Shown one piece after another: positions 1 to 10,914 of a stretch of 64,000 nt of DNA (the stretch's first letter is position 1; the number at the start of each line of letters is the position of its first letter). The notes below the pieces were generated by a model. The model ran no database searches. It was not told the origin of the DNA and saw only the letters and a list, made by a program, of their open reading frames with translations. The position numbers were made by a program, and so were the translations under genes. The stretch is from Arctopsyche grandis (taxonomy: Eukaryota; Arthropoda; Insecta; Trichoptera; Hydropsychidae): NCBI RefSeq assembly GCF_051622035.1, contig NC_135360.1, positions 8,732,001 through 8,796,000 of the forward strand. Direction: 5' to 3'.

Positions 1-54
1 AAGCGTGTTGTAGAGGCCTTAATCCAGCAGTGGATGGTGAGTGGCTGTAGATGA
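1..54 (+). repeat. 3' end of an endonuclease-RT LINE, cut by the window edge
   Basis: The first 54 bases read on the + strand as the last 17 codons of a LINE ORF (KRVVEALIQQWMVSGCR, then TGA). They match the C-terminus of the LINE ORF at 1605-2456 (KRVGEAFIQQWMANGCK). Only the tail of the element lies in this window. The copy points the opposite way from the larger LINE 1.5 kb away. Confidence 0.75.
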
Positions 55-1269
55 TATATTTCAAAATGTATCAAGAGACTTTAAAATTTATATTAATTGC
101 AATAATTTAGAACCAACCAAATCATTAATTTCGTCTCACGGTGAGACTTTCACCATGTAAAAGTATTTGAAATATTGTTGATAAAAAACAAAAGATTTAT
201 ATTTTAAATAAAATTTGAATTTGTTTTCTGTTATTCCCCAAATAAAATCATGATTAAATCAAAAGTTAATATTTTACATCTACGTACTACATATATGTAT
301 AGGTACAAATGAGCTGAACTATGGTTTGATGCATGTTTAGAATCCAAGGTGGCTTTTGCAGAAATTTCGAAACCGAAGGGTTCGCGTGTCGCAAATTGAT
401 TGCAAACCAATATCGACTTAAAGGTCTTATGACACGTGCATCCGCAACGCACTGTTTGGGCGTGTGTCGTTAGAGCTGGTTTTCGCGCGCGTAATGTCGC
501 ACTCGGATTGCGTAAACACACCCGCATTTCGCATCTCGCCGCAGACGAATATGGCCGCTGAAGTGCGGTAGTTTAATGGAAGCGAACAGTCGTCGAAGCG
601 ATTACAAAATTTTCACTTACTTTTTCGATGGATAAGTTGCACAAATACTAATAATTATGGACGACTCAGTGGCGCATTCACTTCCCGCGCGATCGCAAAT
701 TGTCGCCAATGTCAAACGGATGTGATTTAACGGAGGAGATATATCGAACCATATCGAACACCCATTTTTTCACAATTGCAATAAAAATATTAATATATTG
801 AGCGCAAAAAATGTCACTTTTTCACTTCTGCTATTTAGATCATATATAAAAATGTGCACAATTTCTCAAGAGAACTCAAATTCTCGTATGTTTAAGGGGG
901 GCAATCAATAACTATAATGTTTCCTCTACCACTTACGTTACAGATATTGCACAATTTTTTAAATTATTATTTGACTAAATTGGCTTATTATTGCAGATTT
1001 GTTCCTTTTTTACATACCTCCTTTGCATTTCACATGGTTTTCGTGTTAGTGGTAATTTTTATATCTCTTATCTCTTATTAATTCTATCATACTGATAATT
1101 TTTCAAAATAAAGTCACTTTTTTTTGCAATACAGTGTATGTTACCTACTACATATATAAAGAAGATGAAGAGTGATTTTTTGTTTTTTGACAAATATTCA
1201 ATTGTTAAGCAAAACAGCCTCATGAAATATTGAGCAACGATCATATATGTACATATGTATCTTAAATAT
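55..1269. other. No gene recognised; GC-richer unique patch at about 330-760
   Basis: I see no coding exon with family similarity. Bases 330-760 are richer in CG dinucleotides than their surroundings, while the rest is AT-rich. A 98-codon open frame on the - strand (231-527) crosses this patch, but it has no recognisable domain and no splice context, so it is not called as a gene. Confidence 0.4.
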
Positions 1270-1589
1270 TGGTCTCCGTGACGAGACAGAATGTTAAACG
1301 ACAGAAAACGCAAATATTGGAAGGCAAAGATCGAAAATCGAAAGATCTTAAGTCGAAAGATCAAAAAACAAATGGTGCATGGTAAACGGTACACACTCAC
1401 TTAATTTGCGCGAGCAGGATACAGCAGGAACAAGAGGAACATGCTTTTCCTCCCGTATTCTGCGCGCGCACATTAATACGGGAGGAATTTTTTTTTGATC
1501 TTTCGACTTAAGATCTTTCGATTTTCGATCTTTGCCTTCCGATATTTGCGTTTTCTGTCGTTTAACATTCTGTCTCGTCACGTAGACCC
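1270..1589. mobile_element. Long-TIR palindromic element, copy 1 (Mutator-like, non-autonomous)
   Basis: The two ends are inverted copies of each other for about 100 bp. The tip reads GGTCTCCGTGACGAGACAG on the left and GGGTCTACGTGACGAGACAG on the reversed right. The arms carry the internal motif GATCGAAAATCGAAAGATC. The flanks are CTTAAATAT (1261-1269) and CTTAAATCA (1590-1598), 7 of 9 bases alike. Two further copies (7358-7726 and 38708-39031) have exact 9-bp duplications. Long arms, a tip starting with G and 9-bp duplications fit Mutator-like elements. No transposase is present. The right flank is also where the 3' tail of the next LINE begins. Confidence 0.7.
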
Positions 1590-1596
1590 CTTAAAT

Positions 1597-4530
1597 CATC
1601 ATCATCATTTACAGCCATTCGCCATCCACTGCTGGATGAAGGCCTCTCCAACACGCTTCCACTCGTCTCTGTTTTGCGCAACACTCATCCATCTCATTCC
1701 GCACATTTTCCTAATTTCGTTCACCCATCTTCCTTGCGGTCTTCCTTTTACTCTTTTGCCTTCTCTCGGGTACCATTCAAGCACTTCTTTTGTCCACCTT
1801 TCGTCCATCCTCCTAGCTACGTGACCCGCCCATTGCCATTTCAATCTCTTCACTCTATCCACTATGTCCACTACCCTTGTCATATTTCTCACCCACGTGT
1901 TCCGCTTCCTGTCTTTCCTCGTTATGCCAAGCATACAGCGTTCCATACTTCTTTGAGTGCATTGGATTTTATTTTGCATCTTGGCGTTCAGTGTCCAAGT
2001 TTCACATCCATACGTCATCACTGGTAAAACGCATTGATCAAAGATTCTTTTCTTCAGGCAGAGTGGCATTTTTGATTTAAAAACAGCATTCATCCGTCCA
2101 AATGCACTCCACCCTAATTTCATACGTCTCTTTATCTCTTCATTTTTACTACCAGACATGTCAATTATTTGACCTAAATATAAATAATTATTTACTACTT
2201 CTACTGGTTTATCATCTAAGGGGATGGTATCAGGCATGCAATAACTATTGAACATTAGTTTAGTCTTATCTACGTGAATTTTTAATCCTGCTTTCCTACA
2301 TTCCCTGTCCAGTTGTACTAGTCTGATAAGTAGGTCAGCTGAATCACGAGCTACTAAAACTATATCGTCTGCGAACCGAAGGTGACTCAAAAAGCGACCA
2401 TTGATGCTTACTCCGGCTGTATCCCAATCCAATTTCCTGAAAACTCCCTCAAGCACCGCATTGAATAACTTGGGCGAGATTGTATCTCCTTGTCTTACTC
2501 CTTTTCCTATGCTAAATCTATCTGTACCTGAAAAAATTTTAACCGAAGCTGTGGCATTCTTATATATCTCCCTGTGTTTTTAGAGCGTTAAGTACTGCAT
2601 TATGACTAACTGTATCGAAGGCTTTCTCATAATCGACGAAACCTAGGCACAATGGCCGTTGATATTCGTTGGCGCGCTCGATTAGTTCGCCAACTACTTG
2701 GAGGTGGTCCATTGTGCTGAAATTTGCCCTAAACCCTGCCTGCTCTATAGGTTGGTTCTCGTCGAGGATATTCTTCAGCCTTTCTGTAATAACCTTCGTG
2801 AAGAGCTTGTAGACCGCTGAAAGTAGACTAATGGGTCGGTAGTTCTTGATATCGCTTTTGTCGCCTTTTTTGTGTATTAAAATGATAGTTGCGTTATTCC
2901 ATCCTTCTGGTATAGCTTGGTTCTGGATGCATTTGCTGAAAAGCCTAGCTAAGATATTAATTAGGGGGGGGCCGCCACATTTTAGTAAGTCAATGGGAAT
3001 ATTATCTTCCCCTGGGGTTTTACCGTTCTTTGCAGTTTTTAGCGCGGCCTCTACTTCGCTAGGCAATACTGCAGGAACCCTTTGGCCGTGTGTCGATTCC
3101 AGAGCGGGGAATTGGCCGTTGTCGTTCTCGTATAGTTTTGCATAGAACGTGTAAACTCTGTCTATGATTTCTTCTCTATTCCTAATTATTACTCCGCTCT
3201 CTGATCTGATTGCGATCATTTGGTTTTTGCCTAAGAAAAGATCCTGTTTGCACTTTTTCAGGCTACGGTTATTCTTAATGGTATTTTCTATTAGCTTGCT
3301 GTTAAAATCCCTGACATCCCTGACTATTCTCTTTTTAATTTCCTTATTTACTAGATTGTATTCTTGCTTATTATTATCCCTATCTAAATTCCTTTTATGC
3401 TTAATTAGGTTTTTTGTTTCCGCTGAAATTTTGCTTAATTTAATCTGTTTCCTGAATCCACCTAATTTCTTACCTGTTGAGGTTAGAACCGAACTAATTA
3501 CAGTGTTCAATTCCTCGATGTCTGCTTCTGGGTTTAATTTCCCGTATCGATTTCCAAGTTCGAGTTCGAATTCCTTTTTCCTAGACCTTAGTTGAGCGAA
3601 ATCTGGAGAGTTACTGCATCCTTTTATTAATTTCCTACGTTCGCAATTTATATTAATGGCCATCTTGGCACGGACTAATCTGTGATCGCTACCTATATCT
3701 ACTTTACTTAAAACACTAACGTCTTTAACGGAGTGCAGGGCATTTGTTAGGATGAAATCGATCTCGTTTCTGTCTCCTTTAGGACTCTCCCAAGTCCACT
3801 TATTGTTGGTGTTTTTCCTGAAAAATGAATTAGTGATAAAGAGCCTGTTGTGTTCTGCGAATTCCATGAGGCGATCGCCTCTGTCGTTTCTTTGGCCGGT
3901 ACCAAAATTGCCTACTGCTCTTTCTGTATTTGCCTTTTGTCCTATTTTTGCGTTAAAGTCGCCCATGATTATTTTAAAGTGGTGACGGCTATTATCGTAT
4001 GCGTCCTGTATTTTTTCGTAGAAGTCTTCTATTTCCTCGTCTGGGTGGCTAGATGTGGGGGCGTACACTTGGAAGATTTGACAAGTGTACCTGCTCGAGA
4101 TTCTTAATACTATATAGCATATACGTTCCGATATGTCGCTTATTTCTATAATATTTCTTTCTATTCTCTTATTGATAAGAAACCCTACTCCTCCTATTCT
4201 ACCATTTGGTAGCCCTCTCCAGTAGAGACAGTTACCACTTTTTAGGATTATTTGGTTTTGCTGTTTTCGTCTTACTTCACTAAGTCCTACTATATCCCAT
4301 TTGATATTTTCTAATTCATTCTCTAATGCAAGCACACTTCCTTCACTCGATAACGTTCTTACATTGTACGTGGCTAAATACAGGTTTCTATTAGCTAAGC
4401 TATCATCCATCGTCACTCTTACCTTGTTGGAGGTTTGGATATTATTTTTCTCGCATTTATCCAAGATGTGTTGAGAAAAAGGCGGTACTTGAGAGAGATT
4501 TCCATTCAAGGAGTGAGTTCTTACCGCCAT
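1597..4530 (-). mobile_element. Nearly full-length endonuclease-reverse transcriptase LINE (RTE-like)
   Basis: This is a non-LTR retrotransposon on the - strand. Its ORF has an N-terminal exonuclease/endonuclease/phosphatase-type endonuclease and a reverse transcriptase. The 3' end, at low coordinates, is a short (ATG)n tail just after the stop codon. Tandem trinucleotide tails rather than poly(A) are typical of the RTE clade, but the clade call is an inference. The same 3' end recurs at 34513-34853 and, in part, at 1-54. The 5' boundary above 4530 was not found. Confidence 0.85.
1605..4530 (-). pseudogene. LINE ORF (endonuclease plus RT) broken by one frameshift
   Basis: Residues 1-656 (4530-2560) hold the endonuclease motifs in order: YNVRTL near 55, GLSEVRR near 83, GDFNAKIG near 188 and SDHRLV near 279. 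RT blocks follow, with PISLLSAVYKLF and VDYEKAFDTVSH. The frame stops just after TQGDI. Translation continues one frame over with IYKNATASVK, the RQGDTISP block and the catalytic FADD (SHLRFADDIVLVA). It then runs without a stop to the cysteine-containing C-terminal region and ends at 1605. One single-base shift near 2560-2583 is the only lesion I can see, and all catalytic residues are kept. This suggests recent activity or, less likely, an assembly error at the shift. Confidence 0.85.
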
Positions 4531-5298
4531 AGACTCTTCTCTGTGGTCAGCTTTGACAGATAGTCATCCTAGGTATCACTTGGATCACTTATGAGTTATT
4601 ACATGCCATTTAACAGGGTTACTTCGTAAGTGAAAGTAGTTAGTTATGATAATAATAGATTAGCAATTGTTATACTACTTTTTTACAGATCTTTATCGTG
4701 AGACGCCTCTTTGGAGACAACGGATTTATATATGTGAGTGCGGTTTGCAATTTAATATTTTAATAATAACTTTAGTAAAGAATATAAAATTACACGAATT
4801 ACTTTAATATAATTTAAATATGAAAAAGAACTGATAGACAGTTGGGAAACACCGTTTCTGTTTGCTATTATTCTATTAAGTAAAGTTCGTTAAAGATTTT
4901 TGGCTGGAAGCAATTATGTGGAAGATTTATTGCTTCTGTGGGACCGACTTACCTGACGAAGGACCCTTTTTTTGTATTCAGGTAAGGAGATGTATCTCGT
5001 TCGTATATTCTTTTGCTCAGATTTGACACAAAAATTAGCACAAAATTTTTCGAAATAACTGATATAAAACCGCTTTTTACGACCGATTTGCTGTTTATTT
5101 TTACACTTAAATTATACTAGGATGCAATTAGTAAAATAAGTGATTAGATGGTTAAGTTTTTAGATTAAATTTCGTGCAATAGCCGGGTTTAAGCGAGTAA
5201 TAGCGGGAAGAACGCAGAAGCACGTCTTCCCCGCATGACACGAAAGACCGAACTCCCCTTAAATATATAAGGATATATATGTATATAAGGCCTATCCT
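4531..5298. other. No gene recognised; possible LINE 5' UTR then AT-rich sequence
   Basis: The first bases after the LINE start codon probably belong to its 5' untranslated region, but no target-site duplication was found to mark the end. No exon or structured repeat was recognised up to the inverted-repeat element at 5299. Confidence 0.35.
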
Positions 5299-5746
5299 GC
5301 TCGGGTTCTATTTCCCCTTAAAGAGGGGCTGCCATAGATCTTGAATAACCTAGATATGGCATTACATACACATTTCGTTGGAGATCGTGTCGCCACTAAC
5401 TGAGGGGTGCGGGGAGTTTAACTAGCGGGGGGAAGTTGGGGAAAAAAAGGTTTTTTTCCCTACGACGCAGCGGTCGGCTTTTTTTTCACTTCCGAAAAGA
5501 TGAAAAGATCTCCGCATATCTATCGACAAGATCTCCGCAATCGACCTTTCCTACTTAGAAGCTACTAACCTACTGAGAGAAAAGTGTGCATGCGCCATGT
5601 ATTTTGCATGCGCCAAAAGGGAGACCAGTATAAACCGTGAAGGCGGATCTATGTATTATACATCTATGGGGGGCTGCCTATTGTCAATTTCTATTGTCAA
5701 CCTTTTCTACAGGAAACCCCTCTATCTTGGGAAATAGAACCCGCAC
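5299..5746. mobile_element. Inverted-repeat DNA element with exact 9-bp target duplication
   Basis: The sequence GCCTATCCT is directly repeated at 5290-5298 and 5747-5755. Between the copies, the ends are inverted repeats. The left end starts GCTCGGGTTCTATTTCCC and the reversed right end starts GTGCGGGTTCTATTTCCC, with similarity continuing through an AGAGGGG block. No coding capacity is visible in the 448 bp. The 9-bp duplication and the G-starting tip recall the Mutator-like family, but the arm sequence is unrelated to the copies at 1270, 7358 and 38708. Confidence 0.75.
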
Positions 5747-5933
5747 GCCTATCCTTATATATAAGTATAATCCTTGCTGATCAAATGAAATAAAGAGGCC
5801 AACCAATTAATTGCTGATATATTATATTTGCTCATTATTTAAGCAGTATTAAATTTCGGGTCTCACAATTTAAGCGCTTTTAAACTCGTTCAGAAAAAAT
5901 ACATAACTTGTTCGTAGAACATGTGTATGCCTA

Positions 5934-6148
5934 CGGTTCGGTGATTATTGTGCACAAAGCGATCTCACGCAAGTCACTAAAATCTCGATCACGGAACATC
6001 TGGCACCCGAAAACTCCATCCATCGAGATTTACCCATGTGAAATATCATACTAACGAGAACTCAAGTGCCAGATAATCCGTGTTCACGATTTTCGTTGCA
6101 GAGACTGTCGTTTACGCGATCGCAATATGCGAAATAATTCATTTTCCG
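5934..6148 (+). mobile_element. hAT-like MITE, CGGTTCGGTGATTATT family, copy 1
   Basis: It shares its whole length with the elements at 51611-51796 (reversed) and 54902-55080. Shared landmarks are the tip CGGTTCGGTGATTATT, an internal TCACTAAAATCT, a TCTGGCAC/GTGCCAGAT pair and a GCGATCGCAAT block near the other end. The flanks TATGCCTA and TATGTACA agree at 6 of 8 bases, a decayed 8-bp duplication. It has no ORF. Confidence 0.6.
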
Positions 6149-7230
6149 TATGTACATATGTATATAAGTATAGAAAAAATCTAGACTGAATTAATATATA
6201 ATTTTGTTGATTCTAAAGCATGTAATTTTTTAAGTAAATAAAGATTAAATAAAAATAAAATTTATGAACTTTTATTTTTGTTATATATTATATATTTTTA
6301 AAGATTTTTCTTCCCATGCCTTTGAATTTTTAATAAAGGGGGGCAAAAAATACTGGTTGCTGCATTCTCTGATGGTCCCTGTACGTATATGTATTATTAT
6401 TTTATACACGTAGTGTACCTTTGTTTGTAAGCAAATATTGTAATTGAGCCAATTTGCAAATCTATATTTTTTGCCAATCATCAAATTGATAGTAATAATA
6501 ATGCTTGAATGGTGAACTGGAAAATCATGATTATCAGCTTGCCGATACTTGAATCATCTTCGTAAAAAATTTGACATTGAGAATACTGAAGTAACTTTTA
6601 ATTATTCTTTTACTAAATCTTCACCTTATTGCGTGATCATTTTTTCAGGCTAGTGTATGTACATAGTATATAGTATAATCGCAATTAAATCTAATAAGCA
6701 CGCCCCTGAATCACAAGTAATGGATTTCCAAACTACGAGTGGCAACTACCGGTTGGAGGTTCTCACCAATGGCGCACCCGATTGAAAAGGAGTTTTCTAC
6801 GAGCAAAAAAAATCAAAACAGCCAACGCTTATTTGGGACACTTAAATACATCCACACGGACCGCATATAACGCGCCTTCACTGTCCGATCTGACACTCAG
6901 TTGTCGAGTCACGCTCAACGCAAGAGGTACTTTTCCCGAGGTAATTTTCAAAAATATTTTTTTCAACTGGCAGCACCGTGCAGGCTGCACGCGTTGTGAT
7001 TGGTCGTAACTTAAAATGACCCTCCAATTAAAATTCATTAAATTTCGTTCCATTCAATTCCTTCCGTTTTTATTATTACTAACCTCCTTTACGTTTTTTA
7101 AAACCGAAACTCAAAATTTTAATTATATTTTATTTTTTATAAAATTAAAGTTAATATTTATTTTGTACAATCTTGCAGGGAAAGAAAGAACCTACCAGTT
7201 TATTTTTTTAAAATAACAAATACATTAAAA
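6149..7230. other. Upstream region of the first JHBP gene; no gene recognised
   Basis: No exon is recognised. A TATAAAAT string lies at 7138-7145. A pyrimidine-AG acceptor-like site (CTTGCAGG) near 7180 leaves open a 5' UTR intron for the gene starting at 7231. Which of these is real cannot be decided here. Confidence 0.3.
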
Positions 7231-9625
7231 ATGAAGTTGTATCTGATGTTCATTGTGATCTTCATCACTGAAGTAACTCCCAAAAAATTACGTAAGTCAA
7301 TCAACGATTAAATTAATCGTTTACATTTATTTGATATAAAAACGATATAATCTATTTGGGTCTACCTCACGGGCCCGAAAACGCAAATATCGGAAGGCAA
7401 AGATCTTAAGTCGAAAGATAAAAAAGGGTGCATAGTAAACGGTACATACTCACTTAATTTGCGAGAGCATGATACAACAGGAACAAGAGGAACAGGCTTT
7501 TCCTCCCGTATTCTGCGCGCGCACATTAATACGGGAGGAAAAGCCTGTTCCTCTTGTTCCTGTTGTATCCTGCTCGCGCAAATTAAGTGAGTATATACGC
7601 GAGTATGTACCGTTTACCATGTACCCTTTTTTTGATCTTTCGACTTAAGATCTTTCGATTTTCGATCTTTGCCTTCCGATATTTGCGATTTCGGGCGTTT
7701 CACATTCGGGCTCGTGACGGAGACCGAATCTATTTACATTTATTTGGTATAAAAACGAGCCTTTTTTCAGCCGATTACATAACGCAATGCAAGAGGAAAG
7801 ATCCGGAATTTGCAAAATGTGTTTTGACAGCGGTTGATAAAGTCAAACCGTATTTGCTCAAAGGTATTCCAGAGATTAGGGTGCCACCGTATGAACCATT
7901 AGAGATTCCCAAACTGACTATAGATAGAAATTTAGAAGCGCTGAGAGTCAAAGCCACATTGAACAATATGAAAGTAGACGGTGCGAGCGCGTTCAAAATC
8001 AAAAATCTCAAGTGAATATCCTACATGCTATTTTAAAATACATAAATACGTTTGCAAATTTTGAGTTTCGATATATTTTAGGATCGATCTCGAGAAATAC
8101 GTCGCCGAAGTGAGCATTTCTTTGCCGCGTCTCCACGTGACTTCAGATTATGACGTCAGCGGAAGATTGCTGCTGATTCCTTTGGCTGGAAAAGGAACTC
8201 TCGATGGAAATTTCAGTAAGATTTATTTTATCATCGTCAGACTCCAGTTCACACAAAATTATCAAATTCGAGGCTTCATTTTGCTATGCATAATTGGGCT
8301 ATTCAATTCGCACATGCTGTTTTCAAAGTCATATCACTATATTTCGTTTTTTTATTCAATAAATTTGATCATTTGGAATTAAAAAATGTGAAATTAAAAT
8401 TTATGTCCGATTCTCAATCGGTGTTTGTAAAAAATTAGGCCTTAGTCTGAATTTGGAAACCGATTGCGACCAATAAAATGTAACCAGTTTATTATGTACT
8501 GCTATATTTTCGTGTATTTTATCAGCTGACTGTTCCACATTCGCCAAGGGTACGGCTAAAATTATAGAGAAAAAAGGCGTGAAATTCCTGCAATTGAACA
8601 AGTTCAATTCAAAAGTCAAAGTTGGCGGCGGACGTGTTCATTTTGTTGACAAGGACGGATCAAATGCACTTATTGGTATTTTATTTATTTATTTTCCTGT
8701 ATATCATATTTATGTACATTTATTATCATTTTATATAAGGATAAAAAGTCATTTTTTCATATTTTAATCTGTCCTCTCGCATAAGCATTAATAAATCTTA
8801 TTAAAAATACCCTTCATTAAATGATAGATAATAAAAGAATTTTTATATGATACTAGTGTTTTTACCCGGCTTCGCTCGGTATTTGTAATGTAATATAAAC
8901 AGCTTAAACATGGCAAAACAATCTAATAGTAAACATTCATTTGTTTTTTTACTAAATTTATTTGAATCGAAAAAAATATTTCGATATCGTCTTCATAGAA
9001 ACTTTGATTTGTTTTCGATGCTCCCACACAAACCTTACATATGTAGTTACAAAGTCGCTTTCGAAATTATATATTAGATTATTGCGTTAGGTACTTTTGT
9101 AGATGTTTCATATATGTAATCAAAATTTAAAATGGTTGAATCCAATACTCCAGGCTTTTTTATTATCATTAAAACTAATTTTTGGTGCCTAACTATAAAA
9201 AATATAAATTGGAAGACTTTTATAGGTTACTAGTTGTTTTACCCGGCTTCACGCAGTATTTGTAATATAAAAAGCTTAAACATGGCAAATCTAATAGTAA
9301 ATATACATTTGTTTTTTTCTTAAATGTATTTGAATCGAAAAAATAATAATTCAACCATATTGAATCGACGTCATAGAAACTTTGATTTGGTTTTCGATTA
9401 CCAACAAACCTTACATACATACATACAAAATCTCTTTCGAAATTATATATTAGATGTGATTAAATTTCAGCTGAAACTGCAGCTACTTTCTTCAACGCCA
9501 ACCCTCGTCTGGTTTTGGACATAATCAACCCCATAGTCGAAGACACTGCCGATGTTATATTCACAGCATACATCAATAGGATTCTAGGAGCTATTCCCAT
9601 ATCTGAATTGCTTCCAGAAGAATAA
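7231..9625 (+). CDS. JHBP/takeout-family secreted protein, gene 1 of 4
   Basis: Five exons: 7231-7291, 7771-8011, 8082-8215, 8526-8675 and 9471-9625. They sum to 741 nt (246 aa) with GT-AG ends throughout. Exon 1 encodes a hydrophobic signal peptide (MKLYLMFIVIFITEV). The mature part begins with the family cysteine pair C27 and C37 (CKRKDPEFAKC), then GIPEIRVPPYEPL and a PLAGKGTLDGNF block. It ends with the helix IINPIVEDTADVIF and a C-terminal LLPEE. Family members bind juvenile hormone or other lipophilic ligands in haemolymph or sensory fluids through a tubular lipid-binding fold; the ligand here is unknown. Exon 4 adds an extra cysteine (TDCSTF). Intron 1 carries a 369-bp palindromic transposon, and intron 4 two copies of another repeat. 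Confidence 0.93.
7358..7726. mobile_element. Long-TIR palindromic element, copy 2, in intron 1 of a JHBP gene
   Basis: AATCTATTT is repeated exactly at 7349-7357 and 7727-7735, a 9-bp target duplication. The element is almost entirely fold-back. Arms of about 180 bp meet near ATTCTGCGCGCGCACATTAAT at 7510-7530, and the left tip is GGGTCTACC. It belongs to the same family as 1270-1589 and 38708-39031 and is the most complete palindrome of the three. It has no transposase. A 25-bp host sequence (TTTACATTTATTTGATA at 7320, again at 7733) is also duplicated around it. Confidence 0.85.
8851..9079 (+). repeat. ACCCGGCTTCGC repeat family, copy 1
   Basis: It starts ACTAGTGTTTTTACCCGGC and ends CGAAATTATATATTAGAT. 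The same ends and interior (AATCTAATAGTAAACAT, CATAGAAACTTTGATT) recur at 9228-9455, 37192-37398 and 42432-42796. The head can pair as TACCCG with CGGTA around TTCGC. It is noncoding, and its class is not identified. Confidence 0.65.
9228..9455 (+). repeat. ACCCGGCTTCGC repeat, copy 2, ending at a splice acceptor
   Basis: This is the second copy in the same JHBP intron. It is in the same orientation as copy 1, separated from it by about 150 bp. It ends TATATATTAGAT at 9455, only 15 bases before the AG acceptor of exon 5 at 9470. Most of the branch-point region upstream of this acceptor is therefore repeat-derived. Confidence 0.65.
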
Positions 9626-10914
9626 TTATTATGCAATTGGTTTAAAGTCATATCAAACGCTTTTAACACAAATAGATTTTATTTGAATCTATGCTGATGT
9701 CATAATACATATATACATATAAAGATTTATTATATATGTATATATAATAATTATTTTACCTTGCATTATACATATAAAATATCTATGAATTATTAAAATA
9801 TCTACTTTATAATGCGTAACGTGTATGCACTATGCAATATTTTATAACTAGTCTATGTATTATGTAATATTATATACACTGTATGCCAATATTTGTATTA
9901 ATTAATCGTTATACAATATCGCAATTAAATGCATTATATACCACGTTTCATAATTCTTATGTACATTATAAAGCAGCGAATTGTATATTATTGTATTAAG
10001 TGTTTGTATTATAGTTTTTTTTATGTTAAATTATACATAAGTACACATGTCTTATTTATAATTTATTAATTTGTTATATACATAAATGTATTTCATTTCA
10101 CTTGAATAAATTGATCTCTTTCTTGGAACACGAATGATTTTATTCTTTAATGACAGTCGTTTTTAAAGTGTACATAAAAAAGCAATGGCGTTATGCAATG
10201 GTTCAAATTAATATTTCCATTCATTTTTTTGACCTTTTCATTCAACCACTTTCACTTACGAAATCTTAATTGCAGTTCTGATGCATCGATTGCACTTAGG
10301 TAATATTCCAATGCCTCTTAATTCTTATATATGTACATACATAAATACAAATATATGTATAATATGTTCGAAAAGTTCAAAGATAGCCCGTAATTTTATT
10401 TGTCGATTTCTTTATTGTTAGATAATATTTCTTGGTCATAAAGTGGTTAAAGTAAACAGTATTTGCAAGACGACTTACAAACTTGTTTGTGTTTGAAAAA
10501 TGTCATTTATATATAAGTCAATGTCAATATATGTATGAACATTTGTATGTACGTAAATACATAACTATGGTTAAGTAAACAGATACATATAAGTTATTTG
10601 TTTCTAACAAAAATAAGTGTTATATAAAAATAATTTTAAAATATATCAAAATATACAATGATTGAAATGAATAAATATTATTTCTTCGCTTGTAATTCAA
10701 AAATTGATTCAGGATTCTCCATAGGTGAAGATGCATCCGAGTATAGGTTTATGTCCTTACGATGATCTCAATAGCCATAACGGCAGTATGAGGGTTAACT
10801 TGTTTTTCTGGGCAAAAAAAATTCATATAAATAGTGGCAAAGGGCATAAAATACACTGCACTTGAAAGTGTTCATTGTTGACAGTCGATCAGTGTTTTTT
10901 TATTCAAAAGAAAA
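9626..10914. other. Intergenic spacer between JHBP genes 1 and 2
   Basis: AT-rich sequence with many TACATATGTA-type strings and no recognised exon. An AATAAA lies near 10104. TATAAATA at 10826-10833 and ATAAAATA at 10846 are candidate TATA elements for the next gene; neither is at an ideal distance from a clear initiator. Confidence 0.35.

Noticed and set aside
1495-2080. + strand open frames over the LINE
   Set aside because: Antisense shadows of the LINE ORF and its flanking palindrome.
7587-7770. Start codon inside the palindromic element giving a longer JHBP N-terminus
   Set aside because: The real acceptor CAG at 7770 joins to the signal-peptide exon at 7231-7291 in phase; the extension is transposon sequence.
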